Assembly (NCBI GenBank): GCA_945878865.1
Contig: CAMCUD010000001.1
Location: 186,001-250,000 of the forward strand
Direction of reading: 5' to 3'
Length of the DNA: 64,000 nucleotides
DNA from: Bifidobacterium breve
Lineage (GTDB): Bacteria > Actinomycetota > Thermoleophilia > Solirubrobacterales > Solirubrobacteraceae
Part shown: positions 7,955 to 16,109 of the stretch, piece after piece
Numbering within the stretch: the stretch's first letter is position 1
Layout of the letters: each line of letters starts with the position of its first letter
Notes under the pieces: model-generated
The model's database searches: none
What the model was told of the DNA's origin: nothing
What the model saw: only the letters and a program-made list of their open reading frames with translations
Made by a program: the position numbers and the translations under genes

Positions 7955-7989
7955 TGAACGATCTTCACTTGACTTCCCTCGATCGTTCA
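7955..7989 (+). promoter_or_regulatory. Dyad upstream of FG-GAP gene
   Basis: Perfect 9-bp arms TGAACGATC (7955-7963) and GATCGTTCA (7981-7989) flank a 17-bp spacer that contains TTGACT (7969-7974), a possible -35 hexamer. The dyad ends 15 bp before the preferred GTG start of the FG-GAP protein. It could be an operator covering the promoter or an RNA hairpin. No cognate regulator is adjacent. Confidence 0.5.
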
Positions 7990-8004
7990 CGGCACGTTGG
8001 GCGG

Positions 8005-9573
8005 GTGCTCCGACTGGTCATCGCCCTCGCACTCGCCGCGCTCCTCCTGGTGGCTCCCGCCGCCGACGCGCTGACACTCGTCAGCGGGCCGGCGCGAGAG
8101 AGTCGGGAACCGGTCCTGCGCGCCGGTGACGTCAACGGCGACGGCCGCGACGATCTGGTCGTCGGCTCGGGTGATCAGACCGACCCGAAGAAGCTCGACA
8201 TCGTGTTCGGGCGCCCGGGGTTGGACAGCGTCGCGCCGCCCTCCGATCCGGCCGCCGGATACCGCGTGACGTTCGGTGGGCTCTCCTCTGTCGGCGCCGT
8301 CACCGGGGCTCGAGCCGAAGACGTGGACGCCGACGGCTTCGACGATGTGACCGTCGCGCTCACACCGACCACGCAGACGCCGAACACGGGCATCGGAGCC
8401 CAGAGCGTGCTGCGCGGCGCACCAGGAGCTGGAACGGCCGACTGGGCCGCGCTGGAACCGCGACGCCTGGAGCTCGGGCCGAGCGGCGGCGGGCCGACGC
8501 TGGCGGGCAGCGCCGGCGACATCGACGGAGACGGCCACGGCGACGTCCTCACCAGCTTTGGGTACGCCGGCGGAGCTCCGTGCGGCGGCACGAACGCGAG
8601 CGGGCTGACGAGCGGGCCGTGCGGCGGCATCCGTCGCGGCCCGGGGCTCGCCATATCCGAGCGCGTGGCCGCCGCCGGCGAAGGCGACATCTTCAACGTC
8701 GGCGCGGCAGGCGACGTCAACGGCGACGGCCGGGACGACCTGGTCGGCCTCGTCCTCGGCGGCTCCCGCTCCCTCGTGCTCCTTTCCACCACGGCGCCCG
8801 GTGGGCCGCTGCAGCTCGCCGCCCGGTCGCTCGGCGACGTGAATGTCGCCGCCGTCGGCGACGTCAACGGCGACGGCATCGGTGACCTCGGGGTTGCACC
8901 GCGCGACGGTTCCACCGGGTGGGTCGTGCTCGGCGGCGCGACGGTCCCGTCGACGCCGACACGCCCGCTGCCGGCGGGGCTGAACCCCGATGGCGCGGCC
9001 GGCGATGTCGACGGCGACGGTGTCGACGACCTCGTCGCGCGGACAGGCGGATACGGCTCGCCCGCCGTCGTGCTCCTCGGTCGCCGGGGCGGGACGCCCT
9101 GGCGCGCGGAGGACGCGATTCCGGTGCCCGCTCCCGGAGCGGGCTATCAGTACGTATTCCCGGCCGGTGACGTCGACGCCGACGGCCGGGACGAGCTCAT
9201 CGCCCGGTCGCTGTCGTGTGCCGCGGCGTGCCAGCAGGTCACGGCCCTCGTCGGCGCGCAAGACGCGACGGCCCGGCTCACCGCCTTCCAGGTCTCCCCC
9301 ACGATGTTCCGCACCGGCGCCTACCGGCCGAGCCTGCGCCAGGGCACGCTGCTGACGACCGAGCTCACCTCCTCGGCAACCGTGCGTCTCACCGTTGTCC
9401 CGGTGTTCGGAGGGGCGCGGCGCACGTTCGACATCGCCCGTGCCGCGGGCCGTTCGAGCTGGACGTGGGACGGCCGCATAGGCGGGCGCCGCCTGGCGGC
9501 CGGCGTCTACCGCGTCGCGGCGTCGGTCGACGGCGGGACGGCGATCACCCGGACGATCGTCGTCGTCGGCTGA
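8005..9573 (+). CDS. Secreted FG-GAP repeat beta-propeller protein
   Basis: From the GTG at 8005 this is 522 residues, beginning with a signal peptide (VLRLVIALALAALLLVAPAADA). An upstream TTG at 7969 would add 12 residues. Seven Asp-rich calcium-binding FG-GAP loops of the type D-V-N-G-D-G-x-D-D-L are visible (for example GDVNGDGRDDLVV, EDVDADGFDDVTV, GDIDGDGHGDVLT, GDVDGDGVDDLVA, GDVDADGRDELIA), enough for a seven-bladed integrin-alpha-like propeller. The C-terminus (SWTWDGRIGGRRLAAGVYRV) resembles the FlgD Ig-like repeat. It is probably extracellular, in adhesion or binding. It ends 3 bp from the convergent glycosylase gene. Confidence 0.9.
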   Translation: MLRLVIALALAALLLVAPAADALTLVSGPARESREPVLRAGDVNGDGRDDLVVGSGDQTDPKKLDIVFGRPGLDSVAPPSDPAAGYRVTFGGLSSVGAVTGARAEDVDADGFDDVTVALTPTTQTPNTGIGAQSVLRGAPGAGTADWAALEPRRLELGPSGGGPTLAGSAGDIDGDGHGDVLTSFGYAGGAPCGGTNASGLTSGPCGGIRRGPGLAISERVAAAGEGDIFNVGAAGDVNGDGRDDLVGLVLGGSRSLVLLSTTAPGGPLQLAARSLGDVNVAAVGDVNGDGIGDLGVAPRDGSTGWVVLGGATVPSTPTRPLPAGLNPDGAAGDVDGDGVDDLVARTGGYGSPAVVLLGRRGGTPWRAEDAIPVPAPGAGYQYVFPAGDVDADGRDELIARSLSCAAACQQVTALVGAQDATARLTAFQVSPTMFRTGAYRPSLRQGTLLTTELTSSATVRLTVVPVFGGARRTFDIARAAGRSSWTWDGRIGGRRLAAGVYRVAASVDGGTAITRTIVVVG

Positions 9574-9576
9574 TCG

Positions 9577-10425
9577 TCACTTCAGGAGCTTCGACAGCCG
9601 GCGGTCCTTGAGGACCTTCCCGTCGGTCTGCTCCTGCGGGCAGTAGCTCATGACGTAGTCCTCGAAGTGCACGGCCTCGAGCGTCGTGCCGCACCGCGGG
9701 CACGGCTCGCCCTCGTGGCGATGGACGAGCAGCGGCAGCGGCAGCTTGTCGGGGATCGGGAGGTGCACGACCTCCTCGTAGTGGTCCATCGCCCGCGTGA
9801 GGACCTCCACGATGGCGGCGCGCAGCGCGACGGCGTCGTCCTCACTGAGATCGCTCGCACGCTTGAACGGCGAGAGCTTCGCCGTCCACAGGATCTCGTC
9901 GACCCACGACCGGCCGATGCCTGCGATCACGCGCTGGTCGCGCAGGACGGTGTAGAGCGGGCGGTTGCCCTTGAGCACGTCACGCAGGTCCTCCGGCGGG
10001 TCGGGCCAGGACTCCGGGCCCATCGTCGCCAGCGTCTCCTCCGCCTCGAGCTCCTCGCGGCGCAGCACCTTCACCCACGCCGCCTGCTTCGTGCCGAACT
10101 CGCGCAGCCGCAGCTCGCGGTCACCGTCGAAGCGGACGAGCAGCCGGGACGTGCGGTCGCGCATGGACGCGCGCTTGTCGTAGAGCTGGAGCCGCCCCGC
10201 CGACATGAGGTGAATGAGGACGGACAGGTCGTCGCCGACGTCGAGGATGAACTCCTTGCCGCGCCGCCGGATCGCGGTGATCGGCTGGCCCTCGAGCGCG
10301 TGCAGCGGCGGGTCGAATGTCTTCAGCGCGTTGATGCCGGGCGCCATCACCGACGTGATGACCTCACCGCGCAGCGTCTCGTCGAGACGGCGCGCGGTGA
10401 TCTCCACTTCGGGGAGCTCGGGCAT
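9577..10425 (-). CDS. Fpg/Nei family DNA glycosylase
   Basis: This 282-residue base-excision repair enzyme begins PELPEVE, giving the catalytic Pro2/Glu3 after Met removal, with the beta-hairpin lysine in RRRGKEF (Lys58). The helix-two-turn-helix region and C-terminal zinc-finger region are present. Three expected zinc ligands are seen (Cys242, Cys245, Cys262), but the fourth position is Glu265 (YCPQEQ). The actinobacterial ending VLKDRRLSKLLK is intact. It removes oxidised bases and nicks DNA. It lies in the same direction as and just after the sigma/anti-sigma pair (9 bp gap). Confidence 0.9.
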   Translation of the reverse strand: MPELPEVEITARRLDETLRGEVITSVMAPGINALKTFDPPLHALEGQPITAIRRRGKEFILDVGDDLSVLIHLMSAGRLQLYDKRASMRDRTSRLLVRFDGDRELRLREFGTKQAAWVKVLRREELEAEETLATMGPESWPDPPEDLRDVLKGNRPLYTVLRDQRVIAGIGRSWVDEILWTAKLSPFKRASDLSEDDAVALRAAIVEVLTRAMDHYEEVVHLPIPDKLPLPLLVHRHEGEPCPRCGTTLEAVHFEDYVMSYCPQEQTDGKVLKDRRLSKLLK

Positions 10426-10434
10426 GGGGTGAGG

Positions 10435-10674
10435 CTACCCGCGCCGGAAGTCGCGGAACGCGTCGAGCAGCGCGTCAAGGCCGGGGACGTCGCCCCGCGC
10501 CGCGTCGGTCTCGGGCATCACGTCGAGGACGGCGAGCGTCGTGCGGACCTGGTCGAGGTGCTCGCGGCACCCCTCGCACATGTCGAGGTGCTCCTCGAAG
10601 CGCGCCCGCTCCTCCGGTGACAGCGCGTCGTCGAGGTAGTCGGTGACGAGTTCCACGAGGTCCCGACAGGTCAT
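10435..10674 (-). CDS. Zinc-finger anti-sigma factor (ZAS type)
   Basis: This 79-residue protein has the anti-sigma zinc motif: His and two Cys in EEHLDMCEGCREH, preceded by CRDLVELVTDYLDDALSPEE, the classic zf-HC2 start. No transmembrane helix follows, so it is a soluble anti-sigma factor. Its ATG overlaps the sigma gene stop by 4 bp, so translation is coupled. It presumably binds and inhibits the adjacent ECF sigma factor, perhaps releasing it on thiol oxidation as in RsrA-like proteins; the latter is inference. Confidence 0.9.
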   Translation of the reverse strand: MTCRDLVELVTDYLDDALSPEERARFEEHLDMCEGCREHLDQVRTTLAVLDVMPETDAARGDVPGLDALLDAFRDFRRG

Positions 10675-11297
10675 GCCACGAACTCCTTCTCGAGCGCCGC
10701 GCGGACCTTCGCGCGAGCGCGGTGCAGCAGCACGCGCTGGTTGCCGGCGGTCAGCCCGAGCGCCTCGGAGACCTCGTCGCCGTCGAGCCCGAGGAGGTCG
10801 CGCATGACGATGACCTCCTGCTGGCGCTCGGGGAGCTCTGAGATCGCGTCACGCACCGCGGCGATTGTCTCCTTGCCGAACAGGCGCTCCTCCGGCAGCT
10901 CGCTCCAGGCGCCCGGGTGCGCGTTCCACCAGCCGTCGGCGCCGAACGCCGACGGGTCGACGGCGGGCGCGCCGTCCCCATCGCCGAGCGAGGAGAACGG
11001 CGTCGAGCGCTGGTCGCGCACGCCGCGCGTCTTGGCCTGGTTGATGAGGATGCGGAAGATCCACGTCTTCAGGGACGAGCGACCCTCGAAGCGGTCGAGC
11101 CCGCGGATCACCCCGAGCCACGTCTCCTGCACCACCTCTTCGGCGGCCGACTGCGTCTTGACGTACATCCGCGCCACCCGCAGCATCATCGGCTGGTAGC
11201 GGCGGACGAGGTCGGCGAAGACCCGCTCGTCGCCGGCCTTCAGCGCGGCCACCGTCTCGAGGTCCGCCGTCGATGCCGCGATCTCGCCGGCGTCCAT
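10671..11297 (-). CDS. ECF-family RNA polymerase sigma factor
   Basis: This 208-residue sigma factor has a region 2 (FADLVRRYQPMMLRVARMYV through the EEVVQETWLGVIRGLDRFEGRSSLKTWIFRI segment) and a region 4 helix-turn-helix (LPERQQEVIVMRDLLGLDGDEVSEALGLT...RVLLHRARAKVRAAL). A long acidic linker of about 45 residues lies between them. It is the first gene of a leftward operon with its anti-sigma factor and possibly the glycosylase. A GTAACG-containing dyad lies in the 127-bp divergent gap upstream. Confidence 0.93.
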   Translation of the reverse strand: MDAGEIAASTADLETVAALKAGDERVFADLVRRYQPMMLRVARMYVKTQSAAEEVVQETWLGVIRGLDRFEGRSSLKTWIFRILINQAKTRGVRDQRSTPFSSLGDGDGAPAVDPSAFGADGWWNAHPGAWSELPEERLFGKETIAAVRDAISELPERQQEVIVMRDLLGLDGDEVSEALGLTAGNQRVLLHRARAKVRAALEKEFVA

Positions 11298-11340
11298 GGG
11301 GGCAGTCTGTCACCTCACCCAGTCTGCGCGGCGGAGAAGT

Positions 11341-11367
11341 CGTTACAGGGTGATGACGTGCGTAACG
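11341..11367. promoter_or_regulatory. CGTTAC/GTAACG dyad in divergent promoter
   Basis: CGTTAC (11341-11346) and GTAACG (11362-11367) form an inverted pair with 15 bp between them in the gap between the ECF sigma gene and the propeller protein gene. It may bind a regulator or form part of two divergent promoters. The same 6-mer occurs elsewhere in the window, also inside genes, so specificity is unproven. Confidence 0.3.
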
Positions 11368-11424
11368 GCGGAGCAGGCGCTGCGCACTGGCGCGACGTTT
11401 CCGTCCCTCCCCAAAGGAGATCCC

Positions 11425-12501
11425 ATGCAGATCCTCGCTCGCCGGCGGCTCCTCGCCGCCGGATCGCTCGTCGCCGCCCTCGTGCCGGCTGCCCCCGCGA
11501 CGGCCGACGTGTACACGCAGACGAATAGCCCGTCCGGCAACGCGGTCCAGGTCCTCGACCGCGCCGCAGACGGCACCCTCACGCCGGCGGGCACGGCTCC
11601 GACCGGCGGCGCGGGAACGGGCGCCGGGCTCGGCTCCCAGGGGGCGGTGACGCTCGACGCATCGGGCCGCCTGCTCTACGCGGTCAACGCCGGGTCGAAC
11701 TCCGTGACCGTGTTCTCGGTGCGTCCCGACGGCGCCCTGCGCAAGCTCGACACGTTCGGCTCGCGCGGGACCACGCCCGTCAGCGTCGCGGTGCGCGGCA
11801 ACAGGGTCGCCGTGCTGAACGCCGGCGGCACGCCCAGTGTCGCGACGTTCCTCCAGACGCCCGTCGGCGTCGTCTCGCTGCCCGGCTCGACCCGGTCGCT
11901 TCCTGCCGGCGCCGGCGGTCCCGCACAGGTGTCGTTCACGCCCGACGGCCGGCGGCTCGTCGTCACGGAGCGCACCGCCAACCGCCTGGACACGTTCCGC
12001 CTGGACGGGCTCGGCCGTCCGGCGGCCGGGGTGTCGACCGCGTCGAGCGGCAGTGTCCCGTTCGGCTTCGACATCACCCGTGACGGGTTCGTCGTCGTCA
12101 GCGAGGCGGCGGCGAGCACCGCGTCGTCGTACACGGTGGCCGGCGACGGGACGCTGTCGCTGATCAGCGCGAGTGTCCCGACGCTCCAGGGTGCCGCCTG
12201 CTGGGTCGTCGCGACGGAGGACGGCCGCTTCGCCTACACGGCGAATGCCGCGACCGGCTCGATCACGGCGTTTGGCGTCAACACCGCCGGCGAGCTGACC
12301 CGGCTGGCCGCCGATGGGCGGAGCGCATCGTCCCCGCGGCCGACCGACGTCGCGCTGAGCGACGGCGACGGATTCCTGTACGCGCTGAACTCGACGACCG
12401 GCGAGATCACCGCGTACGCACGGACGGCCGATGGCGGCCTCGCCCAGATCGCCGGGGCCGCCGGCCTGCCCGCGGGGCAGGTCGGGATCGCCGCACGCTA
12501 G
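11425..12501 (+). CDS. Secreted lactonase-like beta-propeller protein
   Basis: From the ATG at 11425, preceded by a strong AAAGGAGA ribosome-binding site, this is 358 residues with a signal peptide (RRRLLAAGSLVAALVPAAPATA). Repeated motifs of the form x-LLYAVNAGSNSVTVFSVRPDGAL, RFAYTANAATGSITAFGVN and GFLYALNSTTGEITAYARTADGGL define the seven-bladed Lactonase/YVTN propeller. Enzymatic lactonase activity is not implied; many relatives are cell-surface binding proteins. It is divergent from the ECF sigma gene, and its stop codon shares a CTAG with the stop of the histidine kinase gene. Confidence 0.88.
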   Translation: MQILARRRLLAAGSLVAALVPAAPATADVYTQTNSPSGNAVQVLDRAADGTLTPAGTAPTGGAGTGAGLGSQGAVTLDASGRLLYAVNAGSNSVTVFSVRPDGALRKLDTFGSRGTTPVSVAVRGNRVAVLNAGGTPSVATFLQTPVGVVSLPGSTRSLPAGAGGPAQVSFTPDGRRLVVTERTANRLDTFRLDGLGRPAAGVSTASSGSVPFGFDITRDGFVVVSEAAASTASSYTVAGDGTLSLISASVPTLQGAACWVVATEDGRFAYTANAATGSITAFGVNTAGELTRLAADGRSASSPRPTDVALSDGDGFLYALNSTTGEITAYARTADGGLAQIAGAAGLPAGQVGIAAR

Positions 12502-13679
12502 CCCCGCGTGGGGACCGCGGTGCGCAGCCTCACGCGCACCGCGGTGCCGACCGGCGCGTCAGCGATCCAGATGCGCCCGCCGTGCGCCTCGACGATCGCC
12601 CGCGAGATCGCCAGCCCCAGGCCGGTCCCGCCGTCGCTGCGTGACGGGTCCACCCGGTGAAACGGGGCGAAGACCAGCTCTCGCTGATCGTCGGGGATGC
12701 CCGCGCCGTCGTCGGCGACCTCGATCTCCACGCCGTCCCCGACTGTCGTCGCGCGCACCGTGACGGTGCCGTCCGGCGGCGTGTGGCGGATCGCGTTCTG
12801 CAGGAGGTTGAAGAGGACACGCTGGAGCCGTGCGGGATCGCCGAGCGCCAGCGGGTCGTCGGCGCCCATGACGGCGGTCACTGTCACGTCGGCGGCCTCG
12901 GCCTGCGGTCGCATCGCGTCGACGGTGTCCTCGACGAGCTCGCTGAGCGCGACCTGCTGCATCGACCACCGCAGCTCGCCGCTCTCGATCCGGCTGAGTT
13001 CGAACAGGTCGTCGATCAGCGCGCCGAGCGCCCGGACGTGCGTGCCCATGCGCTCGGCGTACTCACGCGCGGTCGCCTCGTCCACCACGCCGTCGTGGAC
13101 GGCGTCGGCGAGCAGTTGCAACGACGTGATCGGCGTGCGCAGGTCGTGGGAGATCGCCGCGACGAGGCTGCGCCGCGCGCGTTCCTCGGCGTCGAGGCGG
13201 GCGACCATCCCGTCCACGTCCTCCGCGAGCTCCGCCAGCTCCCCGCGGCCGGTGACGCCGGTGCGCACGTCGCGACGGCCGTCGGCGACCGCGTCAAGCG
13301 TCATGCGGGTGGCGTCGACGTCGGCCATGGCCCGGCGCCCGAACGCCCATGCGACGACGATCGCGAGCACAGCCGTGTCCGCGACGACGATCGCCGCGAA
13401 GAACGCATCGTGGGCGGAGACGAACATGAGGTCGACGAACAGCACGGTGATCGCGATGGCCTGCACGGCCGCGAGCACCCCGACGACGGCGGCCTGCCGG
13501 CGCAGCCCGCCGATCCGATCGCGCCGCGCGGCGAGGACCTGGCCCGCGGCGACGACGAGCAGCCCCGCGGGCAGCAGACTCACGAGCGTCAGCCACCCCG
13601 CGTGCCCTCCGTAGGCCGCCCACGCGATGAGCGAGAGGACAGCGGCGGCGCCGGCGGCGATCGCGCCTCCGCGGATCAC
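12498..13679 (-). CDS. Sensor histidine kinase (HAMP-HisKA-HATPase)
   Basis: The GTG start at 13679 overlaps the response-regulator stop as GTGA, giving 393 residues. The N-terminal region has four hydrophobic helices (about 5-22, 28-50, 64-86, 92-112), then a HAMP-like linker, a HisKA domain with phospho-acceptor His178 in ISHDLRTP, and an ATPase domain with N box (LLQNAIRHTPPDG), G1 (DDGAGIP) and G2 (GGTGLGLAI). The sensor part is mostly membrane-embedded with little periplasmic domain. It forms a pair with the upstream response regulator. Confidence 0.93.
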   Translation of the reverse strand: MIRGGAIAAGAAAVLSLIAWAAYGGHAGWLTLVSLLPAGLLVVAAGQVLAARRDRIGGLRRQAAVVGVLAAVQAIAITVLFVDLMFVSAHDAFFAAIVVADTAVLAIVVAWAFGRRAMADVDATRMTLDAVADGRRDVRTGVTGRGELAELAEDVDGMVARLDAEERARRSLVAAISHDLRTPITSLQLLADAVHDGVVDEATAREYAERMGTHVRALGALIDDLFELSRIESGELRWSMQQVALSELVEDTVDAMRPQAEAADVTVTAVMGADDPLALGDPARLQRVLFNLLQNAIRHTPPDGTVTVRATTVGDGVEIEVADDGAGIPDDQRELVFAPFHRVDPSRSDGGTGLGLAISRAIVEAHGGRIWIADAPVGTAVRVRLRTAVPTRG

Positions 13680-14380
13680 GCCGAGCCGCCCGCGAACCGG
13701 TAGCCGACCCCCCACACCGTCTCGACGAGCGCGGCGACCTCCGGGTCGGCCTCGAGCTTGGCCCGCAGTCGCCGGACGTGCACCGTGACGGTCGAGGTGT
13801 CCGTGTAGAAGGAGAACTGCCAGACCTTGTCCATGAGCTCCTCGCGCGTGAAGGCCCGCCCCGGATGCCGCGCGAAGAAGACGAGGAGGTCGAACTCGCG
13901 CTGGGTGAGTGCCAGCTCGTCGCCGTGCAGCAGCGCCCGGTGCGCGGCCGGGTCGATCTCCAAGCCGCCGAAGCGCATCGGGCCGTCGTCGTCGGCCACC
14001 GTGGCGGTGCGGCGCAGCACGGCGTCCACGCGCGCGACCAGCTCGGCGGGGCTGAACGGCTTGACGACGTAGTCGTCGGCGCCCAGGCGCAGCCCGACCA
14101 CCCGGTCGGACTCCTCGCCCCGCGCCGTCAGCAGGATGACCGCAGGCGCGGGCGGGGCGCCGTCGCGCAGGCGGCGCATGACCTCGAGCCCGTCGATCCC
14201 GGGCAGCATGAGGTCGAGGACGACGAGGTCCGCGCGCTCGCGACCGAACGCGTCGAGCGCCTCCGGGCCGTCGGCGGCCACGCGGGTGGCGTACCCGGCG
14301 CGCTGCAGGTAGCGCGAGACGACCTCGGCGATGGTCGGCTCGTCGTCGACGACGAGGACGGATCCGCGCTGGTGGCTCAC
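13676..14380 (-). CDS. OmpR-family response regulator
   Basis: This 234-residue protein starts at GTG 14380, overlapping the epimerase stop codon (GTGA). The receiver domain has acidic residues in VVDDEP, phospho-acceptor Asp56 in VVLDLMLPG, Thr in LLTARG and Lys107 in VVKPFSP. The C-terminal winged helix ends TVTVHVRRLRAKLE...WGVGYRF. It presumably controls the local glycosyl/molybdoenzyme block, judging by 4-bp overlaps on both sides; the targets are not shown. Confidence 0.93.
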   Translation of the reverse strand: MSHQRGSVLVVDDEPTIAEVVSRYLQRAGYATRVAADGPEALDAFGRERADLVVLDLMLPGIDGLEVMRRLRDGAPPAPAVILLTARGEESDRVVGLRLGADDYVVKPFSPAELVARVDAVLRRTATVADDDGPMRFGGLEIDPAAHRALLHGDELALTQREFDLLVFFARHPGRAFTREELMDKVWQFSFYTDTSTVTVHVRRLRAKLEADPEVAALVETVWGVGYRFAGGSA

Positions 14381-15372
14381 GCCGGCACCAGGTCGGCGGT
14401 GAGTTCCGCGACGCCCGCGGTGAAGTCCTCCCGCGCGGTGAAGCCGAGGACGTCCGTCGCCCGCTGCGCCGACGCGAAGACGTGACGGACGTCGCCGAGG
14501 CGATAGCCGCCGACGACCTCGGGCGCCGGTGCGCCGGGCCGTGCCGCGGCGTGCAGCGCGCTGGCCATATCGAGCACGCTGCGCGGCGTGCCGCTGCACA
14601 CGTTGAAGGCGCCGGGCACGGGGTCCTCGGCGGTCAGGGCGAGCACGTTGGCCCGAGCGACGTCGCGGACATGGACGAAGTCGCGCAGCTGCCCGCCGTC
14701 CTCGAACACGCGCGGCGGCCGCCCCGCGGCCAGCTCGGAGGCGAACAGCGACGCGACCCCGGCGTACGGCGTGTCCCGCGGCATCCGGGGCCCGTAGACG
14801 TTGTGGTAGCGCAGCGACGTGACCGCGATCCCGGTTTCGCGGCTGAACGCCGCGGCCAGGTGCTCCTGATGCAGCTTGGTTGCGGCGTAGACGTTGCGCG
14901 GGTCCATCGGTGCGTCCTCCGGGACGGGCTCGGCGGTCAGCACTCCACCGCACGTCGGGCACGGCGGGTCGTAGCGGCCAGCGTCGAGGTCGGCGACCGC
15001 TCGCGGCGCCGGCGCGACGACGCCGTGGTCGGCGCAGCGGTACCGCCCTTCGCCGTAGACGACCATGCTTGACGCGAGCACGACGCGGCGGACGCCGGGC
15101 GCGCGAGCGACCTCTCGCAGAAGCACCGCCGTGCCGACGTCGTTGTGCGACGCGTAGTCGGGGAGATCGTCGAGATCGACGCCCAGCCCGACCATCGCGG
15201 CCTGGTGACACACCGCGTCGACACCCTCCAGCGCGGCGGCGACCGCGTCGCGGTCGCGCACGTCGGCGCCGCCGGCACGCAGGTCAAGCACGCGCACCTC
15301 CCGCCCGGCGGCGGTGAGCGCCTCGACGATGTGCGAGCCAATGAACCCGGCTCCGCCCGTGACGAGCACCAT
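14377..15372 (-). CDS. NAD-dependent epimerase/dehydratase
   Basis: This 331-residue extended SDR protein has the N-terminal NAD motif TGGAGFIGSH (residues 5-14), an SS-M-V-V-Y-G element and the catalytic Tyr162-x3-Lys166 (VYAATK). An unusual insertion carries Cys113 (YRCADHG) and a CPTCGG pair (Cys138/141), suggestive of a bound metal. A nucleotide sugar is the likely substrate. It heads a leftward coupled unit epimerase, regulator, kinase, and diverges from the GT2 gene over a 92-bp gap. Confidence 0.9.
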   Translation of the reverse strand: MVLVTGGAGFIGSHIVEALTAAGREVRVLDLRAGGADVRDRDAVAAALEGVDAVCHQAAMVGLGVDLDDLPDYASHNDVGTAVLLREVARAPGVRRVVLASSMVVYGEGRYRCADHGVVAPAPRAVADLDAGRYDPPCPTCGGVLTAEPVPEDAPMDPRNVYAATKLHQEHLAAAFSRETGIAVTSLRYHNVYGPRMPRDTPYAGVASLFASELAAGRPPRVFEDGGQLRDFVHVRDVARANVLALTAEDPVPGAFNVCSGTPRSVLDMASALHAAARPGAPAPEVVGGYRLGDVRHVFASAQRATDVLGFTAREDFTAGVAELTADLVPA

Positions 15373-15464
15373 GCCGCCACGGTACGCCCTCGCGCGCGCG
15401 GCGGCACGCGTCCGTCAGCACTTCGTAATCGGATCGCGCATGCTCGCGGGGGAGGCTGTGCGGT

Positions 15465-16109
15465 GTGCCCGACGTGATCCTCCCCGTGCTCGACGAGGCC
15501 GAGGCCCTGCCCTGGGTCCTTGAGCGGATGCCCGACGGGTACCGGCCGATCGTCGTCGACAACGGGTCGCAGGACGGCTCGGGGGACATCGCCCGCGAGC
15601 TCGGCGCCTGCGTCGTCGACGAGCCGCAGCGCGGGTTCGGCGCCGCGTGCTTCGCCGGACTGGAGGCTGCGGGGGCCGACGTCGTGTGCTTCATGGACTG
15701 CGACGCGTCCCTGCACCCCTCAGAGCTCCCGCGGGTCGCCGGCCCGGTGCTGGAGGACGACGCCGACCTGGTCCTCGGCGCGCGGCGCCCAGTGGACGCG
15801 TCGGCGTGGCCGCGCCACGCCCGCGCGGCCAACGCCCTGCTGGCGTGGCAGCTGCGGCGCCGGACGGGCGCGAATCTCCGCGACCTCGGCCCGATGCGCG
15901 CCGCGCGGCGCCGCGCGCTGCTCGATCTGCGCATCGCCGACCGCCGGTTCGGCTGGCCCCTGGAGATGGTGCTGCGCGCGGCCGCCGACGACTGGCGGAT
16001 CGCCGAGGTCGCGGTCGACTACCTGCCGCGCGCTGGGCGCTCGAAGGTCACGGGCACCGTGCGCGGCACCCTGCGCGCGACCTCCGACATGGCGCGGGTC
16101 CTCTCGTGA
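15465..16109 (+). CDS. GT2-family glycosyltransferase
   Basis: This 214-residue protein is a GT-A fold transferase with no membrane helix. The N-terminal VILPVLDEAEALPWVL, the VVDNGSQDGS motif and the metal-binding FMDCDASLHP (DxD-like) are visible, followed by LVLGARRPV and the acceptor-side motif RDLGPMRAARR. It resembles dolichyl- or polyprenyl-phosphate sugar synthases. The GTG start gives GTGA coupling at its 3' end to the next gene. It is the first gene of a five-gene rightward run with no spacing. Confidence 0.88.
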   Translation: MPDVILPVLDEAEALPWVLERMPDGYRPIVVDNGSQDGSGDIARELGACVVDEPQRGFGAACFAGLEAAGADVVCFMDCDASLHPSELPRVAGPVLEDDADLVLGARRPVDASAWPRHARAANALLAWQLRRRTGANLRDLGPMRAARRRALLDLRIADRRFGWPLEMVLRAAADDWRIAEVAVDYLPRAGRSKVTGTVRGTLRATSDMARVLS

